In this document: piece by piece, positions 52,205-62,307 of the stretch | Position numbering within the stretch: position 1 is the first letter of the stretch | How the letters are laid out: each line of letters starts with the position of its first letter | Source of the DNA: Bacteroidales bacterium | GTDB lineage: Bacteria; Bacteroidota; Bacteroidia; Bacteroidales; DTU049 | Reading direction: 5' to 3' | NCBI GenBank assembly: GCA_026418905.1 | Contig: JAOAAK010000029.1 | Coordinates: 1-64,000 of the forward strand | DNA: 64,000 nucleotides | Program-made: the position numbers and the translations under genes | Notes under the pieces: generated by a model | Database searches by the model: none | Told to the model about the DNA's origin: nothing | Seen by the model: the letters and a program-made list of their open reading frames with translations, nothing else

Positions 52205-53400
52205 TATTTTTTTGCCTTCTCAAAGTAGAAGAGAAGCGAAAATCTCAACGTATTCTCAAGTGGATTCCTTTGTTCAATAGGGATAAGATAACTAAAATCC
52301 AGTCCGAACACATTATATTTTAAACCGGCTCCTAAAGTAAAAAATTTTCGGTTTCCTTTAGTTGGATGCTCGTAAAAGAAACCTCCCCGCAGAGCAAACT
52401 GATTGGCATACCAGTATTCAAGTCCAACCGAATAATTTATTTCATGAAACTCTTCCTTAAATCCATCCGGAGCATCATAGAAAGATGTGAAAATGGCATT
52501 AACAATACTTCTGTCAGGATCTTTTCCTTTTTCAATAATCAGATTTCCATTATCATCCAAAACATTTTGATTCAGAGAATCTTTCAAATATATGGGAGGA
52601 GTAGGAACTAGCAATTTATGCAAATCTAAAGTAAAAAGCAAAATATTTACATCATCCAGTTTAAATTTAAAGCCAGGACCTAAACGCAAATTTTGAGGGA
52701 GAAAAGCTCTCTCATAATTTTCTGTATATGTAATTTTAGCTCCGATATTGGTTATAGCTGCTCCGAGACCAATTTCCACGGGAACTTTAAACCACTCAGT
52801 TTCGGTTGTGTAGTAAAAGTCAACATCCGTTGCAACCGATTGGCCTGCCTTGGTTTGAGCTCCCCCTACATAAATACCTCCGGTCAAATTACTATAAATA
52901 TATCGTAAACCCACTGCCATGGAAAAATGATCAGTAAATTTCCTTGCGTAAAAAGCATCTACAGCAAATTCGTTAGGCTTATAAGAACCAATATCCTGTC
53001 CTTGCTCATTGGTAAAATTCACCACCCCTAATGAAAAAAATCGAACAGAACCTGCAAGTGCCTGCTGATCATCAAGTCTGTAAAAGCCTGTCAGATAACT
53101 CAAGTTAATATCTTTTGCCAATTGATTGAGCCAGGGTGTATATGTAGCCTCAAAACCAAGTTGTTGAGTAATGAAAGGAAGTTTAGCTGCATTAAAAAAA
53201 GTAGAAGCTGCATCTGGAGTTGAAGCGACTCCAGCATCACCCATTGCCCCTCCTCGAGCATCCGGAACAATGAGTAAAAAAGGAACAGCCGTGGTGATGG
53301 TGTTTAGTTTATATGCTTGCTGAACCAAATTGCTATTGGACTGGGCATTCGTCATCAAAACATTCACAAAAAGAATCAAAAGAAGGGGAAAATATTTCAT
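52204..53400 (-). CDS. porV: Type IX secretion outer membrane protein PorV
   Basis: A 398-residue outer membrane barrel of the FadL-like PorV family, shuttle protein that carries T9SS cargo to the PorU sortase. After a signal peptide (residues 1-19), the plug segment AVPFLLIVPDARGGAMGDAG is the hallmark; SLGVVNFTNEQGQDIGSYKP and many alternating beta strands follow, ending in an aromatic residue-rich strand. It lies 28 bases after porU and overlaps ispF by one base. Confidence 0.95.
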   Translation of the reverse strand: MKYFPLLLILFVNVLMTNAQSNSNLVQQAYKLNTITTAVPFLLIVPDARGGAMGDAGVASTPDAASTFFNAAKLPFITQQLGFEATYTPWLNQLAKDINLSYLTGFYRLDDQQALAGSVRFFSLGVVNFTNEQGQDIGSYKPNEFAVDAFYARKFTDHFSMAVGLRYIYSNLTGGIYVGGAQTKAGQSVATDVDFYYTTETEWFKVPVEIGLGAAITNIGAKITYTENYERAFLPQNLRLGPGFKFKLDDVNILLFTLDLHKLLVPTPPIYLKDSLNQNVLDDNGNLIIEKGKDPDRSIVNAIFTSFYDAPDGFKEEFHEINYSVGLEYWYANQFALRGGFFYEHPTKGNRKFFTLGAGLKYNVFGLDFSYLIPIEQRNPLENTLRFSLLFYFEKAKK

Positions 53401-53428
53401 GTTGAACTTTTTTGCAATATTACGAATT

Positions 53429-56400
53429 TTATTTGATGATAACCAGCTTACCCGAACGACTTGCTCTCATATCCTCATTTTCAAGTGTTAAATTGTACAG
53501 ATATAGTCCAGAAGGGAGAACTTCCCCGTAATCCGAAGTGCCATCCCAGTTCCAAAAAACTGTCCGATAGCCATGAACTGGGAATGAACCAGAAAAAACC
53601 TTTACCTGTCTTCCATACATGTCAAAAATCCTTAGCATTGCACTAAACGTACAACAAGTTAGATTGTGTTCAAACACAAAAGTCGTATGATCATTCATGG
53701 GATTTGGATAATTACTTAACGTGGAAATAAGCAATTTATTTTGTGAAGTTACCTGAAAAGAAATCTGTTTTTCCGAAGAAATATTTAGATTATCCCAAGC
53801 TTTAACAGTAATAGTATGCCAGCCAAAAGACAAACCATGTAACGGATAACGAACAATACCAGATTTATATGTATTTAAATCAGCTTCAAAGTAATCATTG
53901 AGAACAATTGGCTCCGATCTATTACCATCCAAGTAAGCGACCAGATCATGCCCAATGCCATTACCTGTAGTATTAATTCCATGTTCATCAAACAAGTGAA
54001 CCAATAAAACCGGGTTTTCGTCTGTAATACCCCCTTCTCTGAAGAGGGTATCATTTAAATAAAGCTCAATAGAAGGTCCTTCGTTATCGGCAATAATGGT
54101 GTCGTTTGAGCCACCGATAATAAAATTTTCAAACCACCCAACTGCTTCACGATATTGTCCATCATCCGCATAAAAGCTCATACGGCCAGAACCAAACTGA
54201 TATTGGATATCACGTGGTACGAAAAAATCCAACTTAAATTCTCCAGAATCGACTTCGACTCTTCCCTTATATAGCAAATTTTTCTGAAGAGTAAATGGAG
54301 CAGGATAATCTCCAGGCTCAGTCGATTGTGTTACATAGGTAGATGGTTTGTCAAAAACAGTCACGTACAAAATACCATTAAAATCTGAGAGATTCTGCCA
54401 TTGTGCATCCACTATTTTACCTTCGATCGACACTTTTGATAATGCTTTAATGGTATCGTTAAACGTCAAAGTATCTTTTCCGTTGATTTTTGTAACAACA
54501 ACTCGATTTGTGGGAATGGCTAGCTTTGCCGCAGGATCTCCTAGAAGCGTAAAATTTTTCAGGGGACTGCTACTACCATTATCATTTTTACAAAACATCA
54601 TGATTTCACCCAAAGCTGGATAAGATCCTTGCTGGAATTGAAAAGCTTTTTTAAAAAAAGATTTATTCAATGCTTCATTAAAGGAAGAAAATGCAAGTCG
54701 TGTGGTCGTAAACAATGCTACCGCTCCCCCATTCGGATTTAAAAAAAGATACTCGCCGGCAGACGTACGTTGAGGATCATCAAAACGACTAAATTCACAA
54801 GTTGCAGTGACAAATAAAGGTAAATTACAACGATTCCCAAAATTTTGAATGGTAGGTACATCAAGAATGCGCTCCAACGCCCATCCTACCTCACCTCCGT
54901 GTCCGGTATAATTTACAATTAAAGCGCCTTTTTCAACTCGCTGACGGATAGCCTCATTCATTTCCGGAGCACGTTCACCGCCCGAAGTGCTGATCTGTGG
55001 GTACGCAGGTAAATAAATTTTTTCTAGATTAAAAACATGATATGTTGTATCGACATACCTGGCCAAACGTTCAGACTGATTAAAATGTAAATTACCATCA
55101 CCATCATCACAAACAAAAGTAACCCAATTTTTCCACTCTGCAAAATTGGAAACAGGACATCCAGCAGTTGTACAATTCCCATTAGTAGAAGGCAACTTCT
55201 CCCGTAACAAATATCTCTTTGTCTTATCTACCATGGCTTTGGCCTCATCCACAGTTTTTACAGGAAAACGACCTATTCCAATATCCAACGAACCTAATGC
55301 GTCTTGACCTTCTCCATCATCTAAAAGCCCAAAAAAATCATCTGTTAAATATGAAGATGTAGGACTCAAGGAATTTTGAGTCTGAAATGTGGGAACAAAA
55401 TTTGTATTACCTGAAGTTATGTCAAGATAATCATAGGATGCATCGCCAAAAAGCAAAAGGTATTTGGGTAATTCATCTGCATTCTGTGCTCTGTCATAAA
55501 ACATCTTAATAAAATTCCGAATAGCTGAAATATCTTGCTTTCCTGAAGAAAATTCTTCATAAATCTGCTGAGGCGTAACCACCACATATGAAAGTCCATC
55601 ATGCAAGAAATGATATTCCCCTATTTCACGTGCAAACTGATAGAACATAGGGTGTGTCACTATGATATAGTCTACTTGAGGAAGCCCATGCAAATTCTGA
55701 TTTTGTATTTCGCCTTCAAAGACTGGCTTATGGAATTGTGTTCCATCAAAAGCCAAGAAAGTTTTTAAAGAATCGTTTTGAACTCGAAAAGAAAAAACAC
55801 CATTCACCCACTGACCTTTGACTTCCATTGGGAAAAGAGGATTGGATATATCCCAGACTTGTATTGATTGCGAAGACCCAATACGGTATTCAACAACATT
55901 ACCCACCCCTACCAAATCTGGATTTCGAAATACCATTTGTGTTCCACTCATAATTAATTTTCGCCAAGTAAAAATTTCAATATAGTCCAACCATGCTTGA
56001 GCCTGCTGATTACCATTGTTCTGGAATTGAACTTGAACAGTTACGTTAGAACCCAAAGGCATAAAATTTAAAACAGCCATGTTAGTCTTAGCGTAATCTG
56101 TAGTGTAGTCACCCACTGGAGAAAAAGCTATAGTAGACTGGTATGACCCGACAGAAACCTTTACTTGTGAAGTAATATTTGAACGTGCTGCCATCGCAAC
56201 TTTAACCATCGCCATCGAATCCAAACAAATGTTCGGAAAAGAAAAAACAAAATTTTTAGAAAAATTAGGATATTCAAAAATATCGCCATACCAATTTTTC
56301 CCGCTTTTGATCAAGTTATACTGGTTTTTTTCATATAAGGTAAAATCGTAAAAAGTTTCAGCAATTTTATTAGCGGGCAAGTTCATTTCATCTAGTATCT

Positions 56401-57205
56401 GTATTCTTTTACCCACTCCCTTGTCAAAATTCAGATAAAAATACGCTTTGGTAGTATAAAGATTTGTTTCATGATTAAAACTCCTTGCTCCATTGTATTT
56501 CCAATAAGACAAGCCTTCACTAAAAAATAAGATGTAATCACCTGGATCAAACTTTCCATCTTCTTCACCATAAACATAAATAGGATTTTCGTATAAATCA
56601 TCAATCCAAGGTTCACCAACTCTCTCAGGTAACATCCGAGAACCATTTCCGTAAATACGTATATTTTTTGGATTGATGGTAGTAGGATTTATTCCCCACG
56701 ACACAAGATCTTGGTAAGTAATGCGATGTATGCCACCGTCTGTTGTGCTTATTTTATACCATTTTCCACTCGATAATACACTTTGCGTTGCATAAACTTT
56801 TGTTTTAACCGTCAACTCAGAAGGCATTTGATTGCTTTTGTATACTTGCAAGTGATATTTTTCAAGTTTCTCTATTTTACCATCAGGAGTCTTTCTGAAA
56901 GGGAAAATATATACATAAACCCAAGGTTTCTTTTGGATCATAAGTCGTTGCTCCAATAAGGCAAACGTATCTTGTAAAGACTGAAAAGTTTGTTCTGAAA
57001 TTTGATCGACGATGGTGGTTTCTAAAACTTCCAGACGATACGTTAAAACTTGAGCAATATGATCGATGGATATTTTCTCCAAATAAGGTACAATGTCAGT
57101 GGTAACATAGTTTTGCCCCCTGATTAATAAGAAGATGAAACATGAAAAAAAGCAAAAATATTTTCTCACCAAGTTTTTTTTGGGAAAACGAGTATTAAGG
57201 AGCAA
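53429..57205 (-). CDS. porU: Type IX secretion system sortase PorU
   Basis: A 1258-residue PorU, the surface C25 (gingipain-type) cysteine protease that removes the sorting domain of T9SS cargo and links it to lipopolysaccharide. The catalytic His is H769 in NYTGHGGEVGW and the Cys is C803 in TATCEFSRFDDP. The N-terminal 350 residues are beta-rich, and the end carries the C-terminal domain with LPSGLYLYNLTLEN. No ATG is available at the start: the frame opens with TTG at 57205, next to the yaaA stop, but GTG at 57169 gives a shorter MRKYFCFFSCF signal peptide and is at least as likely. Confidence 0.95.
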   Translation of the reverse strand: MLLNTRFPKKNLVRKYFCFFSCFIFLLIRGQNYVTTDIVPYLEKISIDHIAQVLTYRLEVLETTIVDQISEQTFQSLQDTFALLEQRLMIQKKPWVYVYIFPFRKTPDGKIEKLEKYHLQVYKSNQMPSELTVKTKVYATQSVLSSGKWYKISTTDGGIHRITYQDLVSWGINPTTINPKNIRIYGNGSRMLPERVGEPWIDDLYENPIYVYGEEDGKFDPGDYILFFSEGLSYWKYNGARSFNHETNLYTTKAYFYLNFDKGVGKRIQILDEMNLPANKIAETFYDFTLYEKNQYNLIKSGKNWYGDIFEYPNFSKNFVFSFPNICLDSMAMVKVAMAARSNITSQVKVSVGSYQSTIAFSPVGDYTTDYAKTNMAVLNFMPLGSNVTVQVQFQNNGNQQAQAWLDYIEIFTWRKLIMSGTQMVFRNPDLVGVGNVVEYRIGSSQSIQVWDISNPLFPMEVKGQWVNGVFSFRVQNDSLKTFLAFDGTQFHKPVFEGEIQNQNLHGLPQVDYIIVTHPMFYQFAREIGEYHFLHDGLSYVVVTPQQIYEEFSSGKQDISAIRNFIKMFYDRAQNADELPKYLLLFGDASYDYLDITSGNTNFVPTFQTQNSLSPTSSYLTDDFFGLLDDGEGQDALGSLDIGIGRFPVKTVDEAKAMVDKTKRYLLREKLPSTNGNCTTAGCPVSNFAEWKNWVTFVCDDGDGNLHFNQSERLARYVDTTYHVFNLEKIYLPAYPQISTSGGERAPEMNEAIRQRVEKGALIVNYTGHGGEVGWALERILDVPTIQNFGNRCNLPLFVTATCEFSRFDDPQRTSAGEYLFLNPNGGAVALFTTTRLAFSSFNEALNKSFFKKAFQFQQGSYPALGEIMMFCKNDNGSSSPLKNFTLLGDPAAKLAIPTNRVVVTKINGKDTLTFNDTIKALSKVSIEGKIVDAQWQNLSDFNGILYVTVFDKPSTYVTQSTEPGDYPAPFTLQKNLLYKGRVEVDSGEFKLDFFVPRDIQYQFGSGRMSFYADDGQYREAVGWFENFIIGGSNDTIIADNEGPSIELYLNDTLFREGGITDENPVLLVHLFDEHGINTTGNGIGHDLVAYLDGNRSEPIVLNDYFEADLNTYKSGIVRYPLHGLSFGWHTITVKAWDNLNISSEKQISFQVTSQNKLLISTLSNYPNPMNDHTTFVFEHNLTCCTFSAMLRIFDMYGRQVKVFSGSFPVHGYRTVFWNWDGTSDYGEVLPSGLYLYNLTLENEDMRASRSGKLVIIK

Positions 57206-57985
57206 TTATTTTGTGGTAGTTTGTTTCATTCTAAAAACCATTACGTTGTCAGAAGATTCAGCAGCATAATATTCGAAGTTCATTTCTTTAAAATCCTTCA
57301 CCCCTTCCAATTTGTCTATTTTATTCTTCACTAAATAGCTAACCATATAACCACGTGCTTTTTTAGCATTTACTGGAACAATTTTCCACTTACTATTACG
57401 CCATTCGAGAAAATTTATAGTTATAATTTTCACATTTGGTGGACAATGGGGAATTACAGCTTGAGCAAATTCCGTTGACGCAAGATTGAGAATCAATGGT
57501 TCACTATGAGATTTTAGCTCTTCTTCAAGTCTTTTCATCAATTTATCACCCCAAAATTCATAAAGAGTTTTAAATTTTTGCTGAGGAATAGGTGCATGCA
57601 TCTCTAGTCGATAAGGCAACACTGTATCTTTTGGTCTTAGTAGTCCATAAAAACCACTTAAGATTCTTACGTGTTCCTGTGCAAAGTTCCATTCCTCTTC
57701 CTTCCACTCATCAGTATTCATGGCCAAATAAGTTGTACCATGGTATAATTCCAATGCCCAACATCCATTTTGTAGCTTTGTTGGATTCCACGCATAATAT
57801 ATTTTTTGAATGCGCTCAGCCATGCGTGGATTTACCTTAAGCATGGTTTTAAGTTGCATGAAATGAAAACCTTTGATGATGGAATGAAGGGTTTTAATTT
57901 CCTCTAAGAAAAAAGGGAGCGTTCCTTCCCCTTTTCGTAAACAATTTTTTCTTAATCTTTTGGAAGAAGAAATGAGAAATATCAT
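57206..57985 (-). CDS. yaaA: YaaA family peroxide stress protein (UPF0246)
   Basis: A 259-residue protein of the YaaA/UPF0246 family. It begins MIFLISSSKRL and has the conserved YHGTTYLAMNTDEW, HVRILSGFYGLLRP and LNLASTEFAQAV stretches, plus FLEWRNSKWKIVP near the C-terminus. E. coli YaaA lowers free iron and protects DNA during peroxide stress; structural work has shown DNA binding. The gene abuts porU and has its own promoter box upstream, so it may head the porUV transcript. Confidence 0.9.
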   Translation of the reverse strand: MIFLISSSKRLRKNCLRKGEGTLPFFLEEIKTLHSIIKGFHFMQLKTMLKVNPRMAERIQKIYYAWNPTKLQNGCWALELYHGTTYLAMNTDEWKEEEWNFAQEHVRILSGFYGLLRPKDTVLPYRLEMHAPIPQQKFKTLYEFWGDKLMKRLEEELKSHSEPLILNLASTEFAQAVIPHCPPNVKIITINFLEWRNSKWKIVPVNAKKARGYMVSYLVKNKIDKLEGVKDFKEMNFEYYAAESSDNVMVFRMKQTTTK

Positions 57986-58014
57986 TTACCTAAGATTTTT
58001 TTATGAATTCTGTG

Positions 58015-58022
58015 CAAAAATA
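58015..58022 (-). promoter_or_regulatory. Promoter -7 element (TATTTTTG) of yaaA-porUV
   Basis: Minus-strand TATTTTTG matches TAnnTTTG and ends 29 bases before the yaaA ATG at 57985. It would drive the yaaA-porU-porV-ispF-SBBP unit. Confidence 0.45.
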
Positions 58023-58169
58023 AGAAAAAAATATTTTAACTATTTTTACATAAATATTGTATTACTCGAAAACATGATAAAGATTCATTTGTTGAAGTAT
58101 TTAATCAAAGAGAAAAATTAAGCCAAAATAAACAAAATGACAAAAAAGTTTTAATTTTAAGCTCGATTT

Positions 58170-58763
58170 ATGGTAAAGGTTGAATTAGAAATTGTAGCTA
58201 TTACCTATAGTCAATCTCAAAGTGGGGCATATGTTCTTATTTTAGGCGAAATAGATGGAAAAAGAAAACTCCCTATTTTGATAGGACAATTCGAAGCCCA
58301 AGCAATAGCTATGGAAATGCAAAGCATTAAACCACCTCGACCTCTTACTCACGACTTGCTAAAAAATGTTATTAAAAATTTTAATATTAAACTTAATGAA
58401 GTTATCATTCATGACTTCAAAGAAGGGACATATTACGCCCTGCTCATTTTAGAAAAAGACAACAAGATATATCAAGTAGATTCTCGACCCAGTGACGCTG
58501 TTGCCTTAGCACTTAGGTTCAATTGCCCTATTTATACCACCCCACAAATTCTTGATGAAACAGGTTTTATTCTTTCTGAAACAGAAGAAAAGCTCTTTGC
58601 GCAAGAAACTCATGAAGAAGCTTCTCAAGATGAAGGGGACCCTCCTTTGCATTTTTATACTCTTGAGGAACTTGAAAAAATGCTCGAAGAAGCCGTACAA
58701 AATGAAAACTACGAACTTGCTTCCAAAATACGTGATGAAATCAAACGCAAAAAAGCTAAATAA
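58170..58763 (+). CDS. Bifunctional nuclease domain protein with C-terminal UVR motif
   Basis: A 197-residue protein. Residues 1-135 are the bifunctional nuclease (DUF151) fold: LPILIGQFEAQAIAMEMQ, RPLTHDLLKNVI and VDSRPSDAVALALRFNCPI. After an acidic linker, residues 160-195 form a UVR motif (LEEAVQNENYELASKIRDEI), the coiled hairpin that mediates contacts in UvrB/UvrC and ClpC-like systems. Bacteroidota often carry this fusion. Its partner and true activity are not known. It lies seven bases before the nucleoside transporter gene. Confidence 0.88.
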   Translation: MVKVELEIVAITYSQSQSGAYVLILGEIDGKRKLPILIGQFEAQAIAMEMQSIKPPRPLTHDLLKNVIKNFNIKLNEVIIHDFKEGTYYALLILEKDNKIYQVDSRPSDAVALALRFNCPIYTTPQILDETGFILSETEEKLFAQETHEEASQDEGDPPLHFYTLEELEKMLEEAVQNENYELASKIRDEIKRKKAK

Positions 58764-58769
58764 AATCAT

Positions 58770-60032
58770 ATGAACATTCGTGCAAGACTTATCCTGATGA
58801 ATTTCTTACAATTCTTCATTTGGGGTTCATGGCTATTGACTATTGGTGCTTTTTGGTTTCAAACCAAAAAGTGGACAGGAACGGATTTTGGTCAAGTGTT
58901 TAGCACCATGGGGATAGCATCACTTTTTATGCCTGCTATCGCCGGCATTTTGGCTGATCGTTTTATCAACGCGGAAAAATTATATGCTCTTTTTCACTTC
59001 TTAGGGGGAATTTTTCTTTTCATACTTCCACAAATTAACAATCCCGATGTCTTCTTTTGGATCATGCTTCTGAATATGTGCTGTTATATGCCTACCATAG
59101 CACTTTCTATAACTGTAGCTTATACTGCTCTTAAAAAATACAATTTTGATATCATTTCCACTTACCCTCCCATACGTGTTTTTGGAACAATTGGTTTTAT
59201 TGTTGCTCTATGGACTGTTTCATTATTAAAATTGGAAACTTCCCCCTTGCAATTCTACATTGCTTCGGGGACATCATTTCTTCTTGCTATGTATGCCCTT
59301 ACCCTGCCTACTTGTCCTCCTCCTAACAAGGGCAAGAAGACTAATCTTGTCGATGCTCTTGGCATTCGAGCTTTTACGCTTTTTAAACAATATAAAATGG
59401 CTCTTTTCTTCATTTTTGCCATGTTACTCGGAGCAGCTCTCCAGCTAACCAATGCATATGGAGATACATTTATTCATGATTTTGCTAAAATCGACAAATA
59501 CAAAAATGAAATAGCTGTTCAATACCCAGCCATTCTTATGAGTATATCCCAAATCTCAGAGACTCTCTTTATTCTTACCATTCCTCTATTCTTGAAACGT
59601 TTCGGTATCAAAAAAGTCATGCTTATTAGTATGATAGCGTGGGTTTTACGTTTTGGTCTATTTGCTTATGGAGATCCAGCTTTAAGCGGTGGTCTTTGGA
59701 TGCTTGTGCTTTCATGTATTATATATGGAATGGCATTTGATTTTTTCAACATATCTGGCTCTCTTTTTGTCGAAACACAGGTTAAACCGGAAATTAGAGC
59801 AAGTTCTCAAGGTTTATTCATGTTAATGACCAACGGATTAGGAGCTTTTCTAGGAAGTACTATCAGTGGATGGATGATTGATACTTATTTTACTTTACCT
59901 GATGGCTCATTCCAATGGCAAAACATTTGGATTTCTTTTGCTAGCTATGCTCTTATCGTAGCTATTCTTTTTACAATCCTTTTTAGACATAAGCATAATC
60001 CAGAAGAATTCAAAACTGTTCAACATCCGTAA
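58770..60032 (+). CDS. Nucleoside:H+ symporter of the NupG/XapB MFS family
   Basis: A 420-residue, 12-helix major facilitator protein. The N-terminal segment FLQFFIWGSWLLTIGAFW, the LFMPAIAGILADRFINAEKL loop with its conserved Asp-Arg, and SGSLFVETQVKPEIRASSQG in the second half are typical of the NupG/XapB nucleoside transporters. It should import nucleosides with protons. It is probably cotranscribed with the bifunctional nuclease gene and converges on the rRNA methyltransferase gene with a 6-base gap and no terminator. Confidence 0.88.
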   Translation: MNIRARLILMNFLQFFIWGSWLLTIGAFWFQTKKWTGTDFGQVFSTMGIASLFMPAIAGILADRFINAEKLYALFHFLGGIFLFILPQINNPDVFFWIMLLNMCCYMPTIALSITVAYTALKKYNFDIISTYPPIRVFGTIGFIVALWTVSLLKLETSPLQFYIASGTSFLLAMYALTLPTCPPPNKGKKTNLVDALGIRAFTLFKQYKMALFFIFAMLLGAALQLTNAYGDTFIHDFAKIDKYKNEIAVQYPAILMSISQISETLFILTIPLFLKRFGIKKVMLISMIAWVLRFGLFAYGDPALSGGLWMLVLSCIIYGMAFDFFNISGSLFVETQVKPEIRASSQGLFMLMTNGLGAFLGSTISGWMIDTYFTLPDGSFQWQNIWISFASYALIVAILFTILFRHKHNPEEFKTVQHP

Positions 60033-60038
60033 GCTTTG

Positions 60039-61247
60039 TTATTTTTTCCTTAAGCGAGCCATAAAAAAACCGTCAAAACCAGTTTCCGAAGGATATATAT
60101 ATTTCATATCTTCAAGTTCAAACGTATCGTTGTTCAAAAGAAAATGATGTATTTGATTTTCATTTTCTACCGGAAAAAGGGTACAAGTAGCATATACCAT
60201 CTTCCCGCCTTTTCTTAACATACGAACATAAGATTCTAATATTTCTCGTTGCTTTTCTTTTACATCATCGAGCAATTTCTGGTTAATTCGCCACTTGGCA
60301 TCTGGATTTCTCCTTAAAACTCCTGTTCCCGTGCAAGGTACATCCAGTAACAAACGATCAGCAGATTCTTTTAAACGTTTAATTTCTTTGGAATTGATAA
60401 GTCTCGTCTCGATGTTGTAAAGCTTAAGTCTCCTCGCACGTTTACGAAGTTCCTCAAGCTTTGGATATACGACATCCATGGCAATAATATGTCCTTTGTT
60501 CATCATCAAAGAAGCCATGTGAAGAGTTTTTCCTCCAGCTCCTGCGCATGCATCGATGACTCTCATCCCTGGTTCTACTTCAAGAAAAGGAGCTATTAGC
60601 TGAGAACCTCCATCCTGAACTTCAAAAAAACCTTTCCTAAAGGCTCCTATCCTAAAAACATTCAACCTCTTTTCAAGAACAAGACCATGTGGTAGTGATT
60701 CAACTTCCCTAGCTTCAACTCCCTCAGCTCTTAGGGCATCTAGTAAATTTTCTCGACTTATTAAATGACTGTTTACCCTCAGGTAGACAGGTGCCATCAT
60801 GTTCATACTATCTAACTCAATTGCCCACCTCATTCCAAGTTGTTCGTAGCCTTTTTTCCATAACCAACTCGATACCGACTTATCTATTTCGGGCGAAGGA
60901 GGGTTAAGCCATCTATCTTTTACTTTTTCCTCGTCAATGTTCATTTGATAAAAAGATGGAATTTCACCGTATTTTAAAAATATATGAGCAACGATGATTT
61001 TAGGAATTATCAAATTTGCTTCATTTTTAAAAAAATCATCTGTAGTCAATCCCATAGCAAAGCGCAACTTTTTATTCCACCTGATGATTTCATAAGCATT
61101 TTCAGCTACAAAAGCTCTATCGCGGGCTCCCCATTTTTTGTGTTTCTGAAAAATTTGTTGGATGGCTTTGTCGCTATACTCTTGATAAGCAAAAACTCGT
61201 AAAAGAATCTCTTCTAAACCTCTAAACCAATGTTGGTGAAAAGTCAT
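60039..61247 (-). CDS. 16S rRNA m5C methyltransferase of the RsmB/NOL1 family
   Basis: A 402-residue RsmB/NOL1/NOP2-family enzyme. The first 140 residues are the NusB-like N-domain. The methyltransferase domain follows: VIDACAGAGGKTLHMASLM (SAM site), LLLDVPCTGTGVLRRNPDAKW with the release-step Cys, and VYATCTLFPVENENQI with the catalytic Cys. It methylates a cytosine of 16S rRNA, C967 in E. coli RsmB. The ATG at 61247 is chosen because the TTG at 61256 lies in a promoter box. Confidence 0.92.
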   Translation of the reverse strand: MTFHQHWFRGLEEILLRVFAYQEYSDKAIQQIFQKHKKWGARDRAFVAENAYEIIRWNKKLRFAMGLTTDDFFKNEANLIIPKIIVAHIFLKYGEIPSFYQMNIDEEKVKDRWLNPPSPEIDKSVSSWLWKKGYEQLGMRWAIELDSMNMMAPVYLRVNSHLISRENLLDALRAEGVEAREVESLPHGLVLEKRLNVFRIGAFRKGFFEVQDGGSQLIAPFLEVEPGMRVIDACAGAGGKTLHMASLMMNKGHIIAMDVVYPKLEELRKRARRLKLYNIETRLINSKEIKRLKESADRLLLDVPCTGTGVLRRNPDAKWRINQKLLDDVKEKQREILESYVRMLRKGGKMVYATCTLFPVENENQIHHFLLNNDTFELEDMKYIYPSETGFDGFFMARLRKK

Positions 61248-61253
61248 TTTTTG

Positions 61254-61261
61254 CAAAGTTA
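61254..61261 (-). promoter_or_regulatory. Promoter -7 element (TAACTTTG) of the rRNA methyltransferase gene
   Basis: Minus-strand TAACTTTG matches TAnnTTTG and ends 6 bases before the ATG at 61247, so the transcript would be leaderless or nearly so. Confidence 0.5.
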
Positions 61262-61266
61262 TAAAT

Positions 61267-61291
61267 TAAAAAAGCTGCCCGAAGGCAGCTC
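61267..61291 (-). terminator. Terminator of the outer membrane protein gene
   Basis: A perfect 7-bp stem (AGCTGCC / GGCAGCT) with a four-base CGAA loop on the plus strand. On the minus strand it is followed by six T. It ends the outer membrane protein transcript just before the next promoter. Confidence 0.8.
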
Positions 61292-61313
61292 ATATGTGTT
61301 TAGGCATAGCTCA

Positions 61314-62201
61314 TTAAAAATGAAATATTAAATTCAAAGCTGCTGAACTTCCTAAATTGTTTGCAATTCCATTGTCAACATTAAAACCCCAGAAACTTGT
61401 GCTGGCATTTCCTTTAGTAGTTACTTCCTTTGGAACACGATTGGTATTGTCCCAATTTTCAGTGGTTACTTCGCCACGACCGGTAAAACCTATTCCAAAC
61501 GACCATCCGAATTCAGCACCGATAGATATTTTAGGAAGAATAAAATATTCTACGCCGGCAAAACCTCTCAATCCCATACGAACAGTTAATCCACCTACGT
61601 TCTTCAGAATTCTTCCATTCAAAGCTGACCCATCTAGATTAGTAAAGTTATTATTAATGGCTATCGTATCCATGACAACCCCCCACGTATTGACGTTGGT
61701 GGTTCTTAAAAAACCAACCAGTGCTTCACCGCCATAAAATCCTTGAAGTCTGTTATGACCTCTTCTGAATTCAATTCCTCCTCCAAGAACAACATTTGAA
61801 TTTCTAACCACCTTAACGTCCTCTACTTCTTTCCATGCGTCTGGATTACCAGGGTTTGCTAATTGATCATGCGGACTTTTAGCGAACTGACGATTGGTAG
61901 CTGATCCAGCATTAATGCCAAAAATACCACGTATTGCTTTCTTCTCATCAAGAAAATATTTTCCAACGAGGTTTTGATTGAAACCAGTAACATACGAAGG
62001 ATGTGCGGCTGTTTGACCAGTGTTGACCATAATGTTAACAGCATTTAAAGCAAAATCAATTACTGGTACAGCATTAAAACCTAAAGCATAATCGCCTTGT
62101 TCAGGTAAAATTTTAAAACCTTTTTTAGTGACCAATTCTTGCCCATCAAGAAGAGAAGAAATCACTATCAAAATAATTGAAAATAACGATAGTCGCTTCA
62201 T
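61314..62201 (-). CDS. Outer membrane beta-barrel protein
   Basis: A 295-residue protein with a signal peptide (MKRLSLFSIILIVISSLLDGQ) and alternating hydrophobic/polar strands throughout, including FAGVEYFILPKISIGAEFGW and a last strand SSAALNLIFHF that ends in Phe, the usual signal for insertion by the Bam machine. I cannot name the family; many Bacteroidota barrels of about 300 residues look like this. The ATG at 62201 is chosen; an in-frame TTG at 62222 lies in the promoter box. Monocistronic, with terminator and promoter both seen. Confidence 0.75.
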   Translation of the reverse strand: MKRLSLFSIILIVISSLLDGQELVTKKGFKILPEQGDYALGFNAVPVIDFALNAVNIMVNTGQTAAHPSYVTGFNQNLVGKYFLDEKKAIRGIFGINAGSATNRQFAKSPHDQLANPGNPDAWKEVEDVKVVRNSNVVLGGGIEFRRGHNRLQGFYGGEALVGFLRTTNVNTWGVVMDTIAINNNFTNLDGSALNGRILKNVGGLTVRMGLRGFAGVEYFILPKISIGAEFGWSFGIGFTGRGEVTTENWDNTNRVPKEVTTKGNASTSFWGFNVDNGIANNLGSSAALNLIFHF

Positions 62202-62219
62202 ATTTTTCTTTTTGCTTAG

Positions 62220-62227
62220 CAAAAATA
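62220..62227 (-). promoter_or_regulatory. Promoter -7 element (TATTTTTG) of the outer membrane protein gene
   Basis: Minus-strand TATTTTTG matches TAnnTTTG and ends 18 bases before the ATG at 62201. It is divergent from the promoter of the PpiD-like gene. Confidence 0.5.
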
Positions 62228-62307
62228 AAAAAAAAATGATAAACTAAAATGAGTGATATAATCCTTATCCACAAAAATCTTCGACACCAATAAAAAAATA
62301 AAAAGTG